The notes beneath the pieces are model-generated. The model searched no databases. It was not told the DNA's origin and worked only from the letters and a program-made list of their open reading frames with translations. Source: Trametopsis cervina (lineage: Eukaryota; Basidiomycota; Agaricomycetes; Polyporales; Irpicaceae). Taken from it: a stretch of DNA of 64,000 nucleotides. The position numbers were made by a program, and so were the translations under genes. The stretch spans positions 82,224-146,223 of the forward strand of contig MU278368.1 in NCBI GenBank assembly GCA_022385755.1, read 5' to 3'. Positions 59,153-64,000 of the stretch are shown piece by piece (the stretch's first letter is position 1; each line of letters starts with the position of its first letter).

Positions 59153-61171
59153 CTAGGACGCCTTTCTACTCCTCTTGGCTTTATCTGCGCGCTCCTTTGC
59201 GATCCAGACAGAGGCAGCCTCGACAGCTTCGACGGGGCGTATCTTGTAGGACATCAGGTAACCTTGCAGACTGGCCATAGAGCATTCCCGCTCCGGGATG
59301 GTATCGGCAAAGCGCTCGGCGAGGGCGCACACTTGACGGTGCGAGAGCCTCGGTCCGTCCGACATGTGTCTATCCCCCTGGTACAGCTTGAGGGGCGCCT
59401 TCTCCTCTTGCTCGCCGTCCACGGAAGGCGTAGGACTGGCCTGAGACGAGCTGCTGCTGTACGCCGAGTCGTGATCATCCGCTTCGACTTTGACAGAGCT
59501 TTCCTCCTTCTGGTCGGCTTGTTCGCTGTCGGCATGTGATGGGAGATAGAAGCACTTGAACAGCTCGCGGGCTTGGTACTTGCTCGCCAGTTTGAACTCG
59601 ACATGAAGATCCATCCGTCCCGGGCGGCACAAAGCAGGGTCGAGAGCGCTGTACCGGTTGGTGGTGGCGTAGAGTATTCTGCCTTCCTGGGCACCGACGC
59701 CGTCAAGCGCGTTCAGGAGACCGCTCAAGGTCACACGGCTGAGAGACGAGCCAGTGGTGCCAACCTTTTCCTTCTCCTTCTCACGTTCGCCTTCGTGGCC
59801 CTTGGTTTTGCCAGTACCATCGTCTTCCTCGTCCTCGTCTAGATCACGAGTGAGACCCTGGTGGAATGCGGCATCGATGTCTTCCATTAGTGCGATACAG
59901 CGCTCAGGGAGCTCTGATATCAACGCGCTGAGTGATGTATCGTCGAGACCAGCCCGCGACAGGGTGATGATGTAAACGTCCAGTCCAAGTTCACCCGCAA
60001 GGCTATGTATCACTGAGGTCTTTCCGGATCCCGGAGCGCCGTACTATGAAGCCCATGATCGTCAGAATGAGAGGAACGGATAAGTAACATGAAGGAGCGC
60101 ACCAGAAGATAGCCGCGTCGGAAGGGGATGCCGCGTTCTGCATACCATTCCTTGCTACTGAGGAAGTCCTTCGCATCGTCTAATAGCAAATCTTTCATGC
60201 CAGGGTCCAAGACAATCGATTTGAGGGGACGCTTAGGACGAGAGGTAACATGACGCCAGTTTCCACTCCTGGAAAAGACTGTTCATGAGAGGATCGCGTG
60301 ATAATAGGAAAAGAACACACGTCTCGGAGACATAGACTGAAATAAGGTGTTCTTCGGCCTCGATGTAGAGCCTCTTCGCTTCTAGAAGCAGTTCATTAAG
60401 CACCGAGTGATTGCGAGCCAGAATACTGTTCCATTCGTTAGGCCGCAGCCTCTGTGACAGGTACAGGAGTGACTCACTCAACCTTGAGAAGCTCCTTCAT
60501 ATGGTACGCACTCTCCTGCGCCTGTGAACGTGTCACACGGACGTAGTGATGCCCAAACCACAGAGCATAGGTCCGCGAAAACGAGGGCAGGAAGCATAGT
60601 TTCCGTCCGTCATCGGTCTCATCTTCGTCGCCGTCGATTGTGACCGCCGGGGAGTTCAATCCAAATGAGCGCGTGCTTATATCGATCATGCGTGCTTTAT
60701 CTGAGATTGAACACGAGTTAGCATCGAGGCAGGATTCATATCATGCGGAGATGAAAACCCACTCCAGGTTGGATGCTTGGATAGCCAATACATAATCCAA
60801 TCTAGCAAGTTGCGTAAGTGAATTGCCGTGAGATCGGCAGAGGCAAACAACTCACTATAGCTAGAATCGTTCTCGTCGAAACACGCGGTAAGCCAAAACG
60901 ACTCGACGAAGCTAGACCAGAGCTTCATGCCGCCCCGACGGCAGCTCTCAATGATGCTACCAATGACAAGGATCTTCAGCCAGTCACGGAGTGCCGAGAA
61001 CGAGAGCAGAAATGTCAATAGCGAGGAGAGGTTAAGTGAGGGTGCGGGAATAGGACCCGTGGATGCATCGGTGCTGTTGGACATTGCTGGTGTAGTTTGA
61101 TTCACGCCTTGCTGCTGAACATTGTTGAGCAGTCCTAACAGTGTAGCTTGGACAAGTTGCAGAGGGTCCAT
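59153..61171 (-). CDS. BCS1-like AAA ATPase
   Basis: First ATG in frame at 61171 (MDPLQLVQATLLGLLNNVQQ); the longer frame upstream lacks an ATG. The N-terminal half has a hydrophobic helix (SLLTFLLSFSALRDWLKIL) and the BCS1-type N-terminal region (IEAEEHLISVYVSE, LPSFSRTYALWFGHHYVRVT). Then come KSIVLDPGMKDLLLDDAKDF, YAERGIPFRRGYLLYGAPGS and GKTSVIHSLAGEL (Walker A GAPGSGKTS), ERCIALMEDIDAAF (Walker B), GLLNALDGVGAQEGRILYAT with TTNRY, and PALCRPGRMDLHVEF (sensor and Arg finger). A charged insertion (DEDEEDDGTGKTKGHEGERE) lies between Walker B and the sensor. True Bcs1 assembles respiratory complex III at the inner mitochondrial membrane. Basidiomycetes carry many paralogues of unknown role, and this insert-bearing form, with a C-terminal coiled extension, is likely one of them. 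Stop at 59153. Confidence 0.88.
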
Positions 61172-61772
61172 ATGAGAGAGGGGTGGTGCAGGAGATGAGT
61201 CCCTAGTATGCTTCCATTCTTGCAGCGCAGAGGCCACGACCTTTATACCGAGCGTGTGGCGGAGAAAAATAAAGAGGAGCTTATAGTTTAACTATGAGCG
61301 AGTTAGCTGCGGTACCGCCCACGTTACGTCTGGCGTGCCACGAGTCAGACGGCCTGTTGCTGAGCCCGACTCGCTACTCGCTGTCCGTGACCTCGATAAG
61401 CGATATCGACGCCGTCTCCAGCATGCTGTGCACAGCATAGAGTATTAGCGGGGACTTACAGTATGCGAAGCAGAGCGGTGCACGGCGTCACCTGAGTCAC
61501 GAACTGCGTAGTTGCGCCTTGAACATTCTACCTTCGAGTCAAAGTGGCGACCAAGTAGATTTCCTTGCGATCTTCCATCGGGCTATGCTAGTCTTTCTGC
61601 ACAAATGGATGCTTGCAATTGCAGGTGCAAGTTGCGACGTGACGCAAGACTGCCTGAAAGTAGCAATGCCGTTGTTCGGCAATAGCCGGCACAGCGGTGC
61701 ATGACTTCCTGGCATGGGTGGAGTAACACCGCCAACGGAGAAGTTCACGTTCAGGAGTCAGTCAACATCGTC
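61172..61772. promoter_or_regulatory. Divergent promoter region, BCS1-like gene / CAX4
   Basis: About 600 bases between divergent starts (61171 minus, 61773 plus). One TACWGTA heptamer lies at 61457. No gene is supported. Confidence 0.5.
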
Positions 61773-62921
61773 ATGTCGGCGGAGGGCGTAGTACAGCAAC
61801 ATGCTGCACTGGACCTTACATACGTGCTCTGTAAGCTACCGGTCATCTCAATCGCGTCTTGGGAATTCACGCTGGAATCATCACAGACAATGAAGAATCC
61901 CACTTGTCACATCTCCTAGCCATGCTCACGCTGACACCGGTGCTTCTTAATGTGAATCCGTGGGTAGCAGCGCGTCGAACTATGGCTGACTTCTGCACAG
62001 CCTGCTTACGCTGCATTGGCAGTCTACACCCGTGAAATCGTCTTCGTCGAAATGTGGGCGGGACAGCTGCTCTGCGAGGCCTTCAATTACGTCCTCAAAC
62101 ACCTCATCAGAGAGGAGCGCCCTAACGGTACGTTCTCTGCATATTGGCCTCCAAGACTGCCTTTCCAATGCCGACTCTGCGGCAGGCAAACTGTGCCGTA
62201 TTGCTGAACCAGTCATGAACTGCCACACCAGCTCGACTACGCCGGATAGCAACGACGCCACCAGGCGGTGTAGCCGTGGCGGTCAGAAGCTCAGCGGTCA
62301 TGATTATGTCTGCCTGTGTTCATGCGACGACTTTCCAATTGCTGACGCTGTGACTCAGAATCTTTAGGACCAGGTTACGGCTTCCCTTCATCCCATAGCC
62401 AGTGGATGGGATATTTTGCCGCGTTTCTGATCTGCCACTTTGCATTTCGGCACCGTTTCGCGTCGACTGGCTCGTGGCTACTTGACCGTGCTCGAGCAGT
62501 CATCGTTTACTCGATAATTGTCACGTGGGCGGGGGCTGTGGCTTACTCGCGGTAGGTCCCTTGCGTTGCTGTCAATTCACCCACTCCGTCCTTGATAGAG
62601 AACTGGCTCGTTTGCAGATACCATTTGACCTACCACTCTGCCCGTCAGGTCCTGTGGGGCGTCGGCATCGGTGTAGTATTTGGGGTGGCTTATTACACGA
62701 CGGTGGAACTTATACCGTTCTGGTTCCCGAATTCAATCCTTGGAAGTCTTCGCTCCGTGCTCGTCGGTAATCCACTATCCGCCTGGCTCAGAGTTCGGGA
62801 CGGTTGGGCCGTATATCCAGACGGAGGAATGGAGGAGCAGTGGCAAGCCTGGAAGCAGCGACTCGATGCGCAGCAAGAAAGGCAGCATTCGCAGTCTTCA
62901 CGCCGTAAGAAGATCCAATGA
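61773..62921 (+). CDS. CAX4: Dolichyl-diphosphatase (PAP2 family)
   Basis: ER membrane enzyme that removes a phosphate from dolichyl diphosphate after N-glycan transfer, recycling the carrier lipid. Exon 1 (ATG 61773) gives MSAEGVVQQHAALDLTYVLY. Exon 2 gives NEESHLSHLLAMLTLTPVLL, and exon 3 gives PAYAALAVYTREIVFVEMWA and EAFNYVLKHLIREERPN, phosphatase motif 1 (KxxxxxRP-like). After a long intron (62126-62367) exon 4 has GPGYGFPSSHSQWMG (motif 2, PSSH). The next exon has SRYHLTYHSARQVLWG, motif 3 with the catalytic His (SRxxxxxH). The end is charged and cytosolic (EEQWQAWKQRLDAQQERQH), with the stop at 62921. Length (about 250 residues), motif spacing and four hydrophobic helices match animal DOLPP1 and yeast Cax4. 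Intron joins are clean in phase. Confidence 0.94.
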
Positions 62922-63785
62922 CACCCGGCGCTGTGGACCCTTTACGTTCTGTGTGAGTACGTATCGTTGGCTGTGCAAGTGAATATGTATGCTCAATATA
63001 GATCGCGCTATCCGTATCAGCACGAGTCTCGGGAGAACTTGCTTCGTTATTCAGCCGCTTTTTAGGTGCGAACATAGCTATACTCTGTGGACCCATTTTA
63101 CTTCTCTCATTAGCCCTATCGATAGACGGACTGATGGAACATAACTCTCTTGCACATCTACGCCGCGGATCGTCTTTGTACGGTACGGTCAATAGCACAC
63201 CCGATCTCGTCTGCGGAAGGCTGTTCAGAGCCGCAACTCCTTTCCGTAGGAGTGCTTTGTTATCGAGGTAACCTTTCGCCGGCGTTAGTTTCGGCTTTGC
63301 TACTGTGTCTGTCGCGGCTCTGCACCGAGGGATTGATATACTTCCACAAACTCTGACCAATCCACTGTTTAACGGAACGGCTCGTTCCAAAAGATTAGCA
63401 TTAGTACGGTGTGGCCATTCACCAGCTTCAACTTCACGTACATCGGAGCTGAGTGACTGTGTGTTACGGCCGTTACGCGTCGACATCCTTTACACGCACG
63501 TGATCATACAACTGTAACGGCATTGGCACTGCGCAGCTATTGTTGACACTGCTGTCATGCTGTTATCATCGGTTTGTCTGCTGCGCGATTTCTGCATGTG
63601 AGTGCGGACACGATTGTGGCCATATGATTGTTTGTCGCGGCTGTGCAAACTTAATAGGGCTGCTATCAATCCAGGTACCCACTGCTAGTACTTGCGGACA
63701 GCCTTGACCGCCCTCAACGAGCAGACCATAGATAGCGACATACAAATAGCCCCGGGTGCTGTGTATTCGTCGAAGCCCTGCAGCC
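62922..63785. other. Intergenic stretch between CAX4 and the right-edge gene
   Basis: AT-balanced sequence with small frames only (the longest is minus 62788-63486, overlapping CAX4 antisense). It must contain the promoter of the right-edge gene. No feature is supported. Confidence 0.45.
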
Positions 63786-64000
63786 ATGTCCTTCAAAGTG
63801 GCTGAGAGCAAGCTGAGCTCGAAGGAAGGCGGAAGCATGCTGCCTGAATACCATGCGACGGAAGAACCTCCTCCGGACTATACACCGCCAAGCCTCTATC
63901 GTGTCGGTGGAAAGGTTGTTACGGAACCGTTTACGGACGTAGAACAGCTTAAAGCGCACTTGGCTCTTCTGCGTGCGTTTAAGACTCTCAGGACTGCTGT
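63786..64000 (+). CDS. Unidentified gene, 5' part, cut by the window edge
   Basis: ATG 63786 opens a frame that runs to the right edge (72 codons). It reads MSFKVAESKLSSKEGGSMLP, then EEPPPDYTPPSLYRVGGKVV and DVEQLKAHLALLRAFKTLRT. The PPPDYTPPS segment followed by an L-rich helix recalls Agaricomycete proteins of unknown function that I cannot name. No catalytic motif is visible in this part; the remainder of the gene lies outside the window. Confidence 0.6.
   Translation, partial: MSFKVAESKLSSKEGGSMLPEYHATEEPPPDYTPPSLYRVGGKVVTEPFTDVEQLKAHLALLRAFKTLRTA

Overview
The window is nuclear DNA of a filamentous basidiomycete, most likely a wood-decay-type Agaricomycete. The evidence is dense genes on both strands, many short (about 50-60 bp) GT-AG introns, PHD/bromodomain/PWWP, REG1-like and paralogous F-box proteins of fungal type, and eukaryotic housekeeping genes (RFC3, Rpp40, eS31-ubiquitin). 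I see no operon, phage, CRISPR array or bacterial gene. All gene models were built by eye from reading frames, splice signals and family knowledge; exon borders are approximate unless stated.

Left part (1-25.7 kb): a possible small membrane protein (161-475), NAD(P)HX dehydratase (2.1-3.5 kb), a small conserved Cys-containing protein (4.4-5.1 kb), an F-box protein (6.1-8.2 kb), an alpha/beta hydrolase (8.7-9.8 kb), the NuA3-type chromatin reader NTO1 (11.2-15.5 kb), an F-box paralogue (16.5-18.5 kb), phosphoglucomutase (18.9-20.8 kb), a BTB protein (21.2-22.2 kb) and the Rab5-type exchange factor VPS9 (23.0-25.7 kb).

Middle (26-46 kb): a rearranged block (26-30.2 kb) with two intact small tail-anchored-protein genes, a broken ubiquitin-eS31 copy, a broken transporter copy and a duplicated 0.6 kb repeat. 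Then come a gene-poor 3.7 kb tract rich in TACWGTA motifs, the REG1-like PP1 regulator (34.0-37.2 kb), HMG-CoA synthase (38.7-40.2 kb), a tRNA-like gene with perfect flanking inverted repeats (41.4 kb), pantothenate synthetase (41.5-42.9 kb), RNase P/MRP subunit Rpp40 (43.3-44.7 kb) and RFC3 (44.8-46.2 kb).

Right part (46-64 kb): two intact ubiquitin-eS31 genes in inverted orientation (46.5 and 54.6 kb) bracket an intact Dal5-type transporter and an acidic/Pro-Ser-rich orphan. Further relics of the tail-anchored gene, the transporter and an F-box gene surround them, with a third intact tail-anchored gene at 57.9 kb. The window ends with a BCS1-like AAA ATPase (59.2-61.2 kb), dolichyl-diphosphatase (61.8-62.9 kb) and the start of an unidentified gene (63.8 kb to the edge).

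The most notable feature is the repeated linkage [ubiquitin-eS31] - [small tail-anchored protein] - [orphan / MFS transporter] in several copies, orientations and states of decay. I read it as a locus of recurrent segmental duplication, inversion and gene birth/death. The tail-anchored protein family is the best candidate here for something undescribed.
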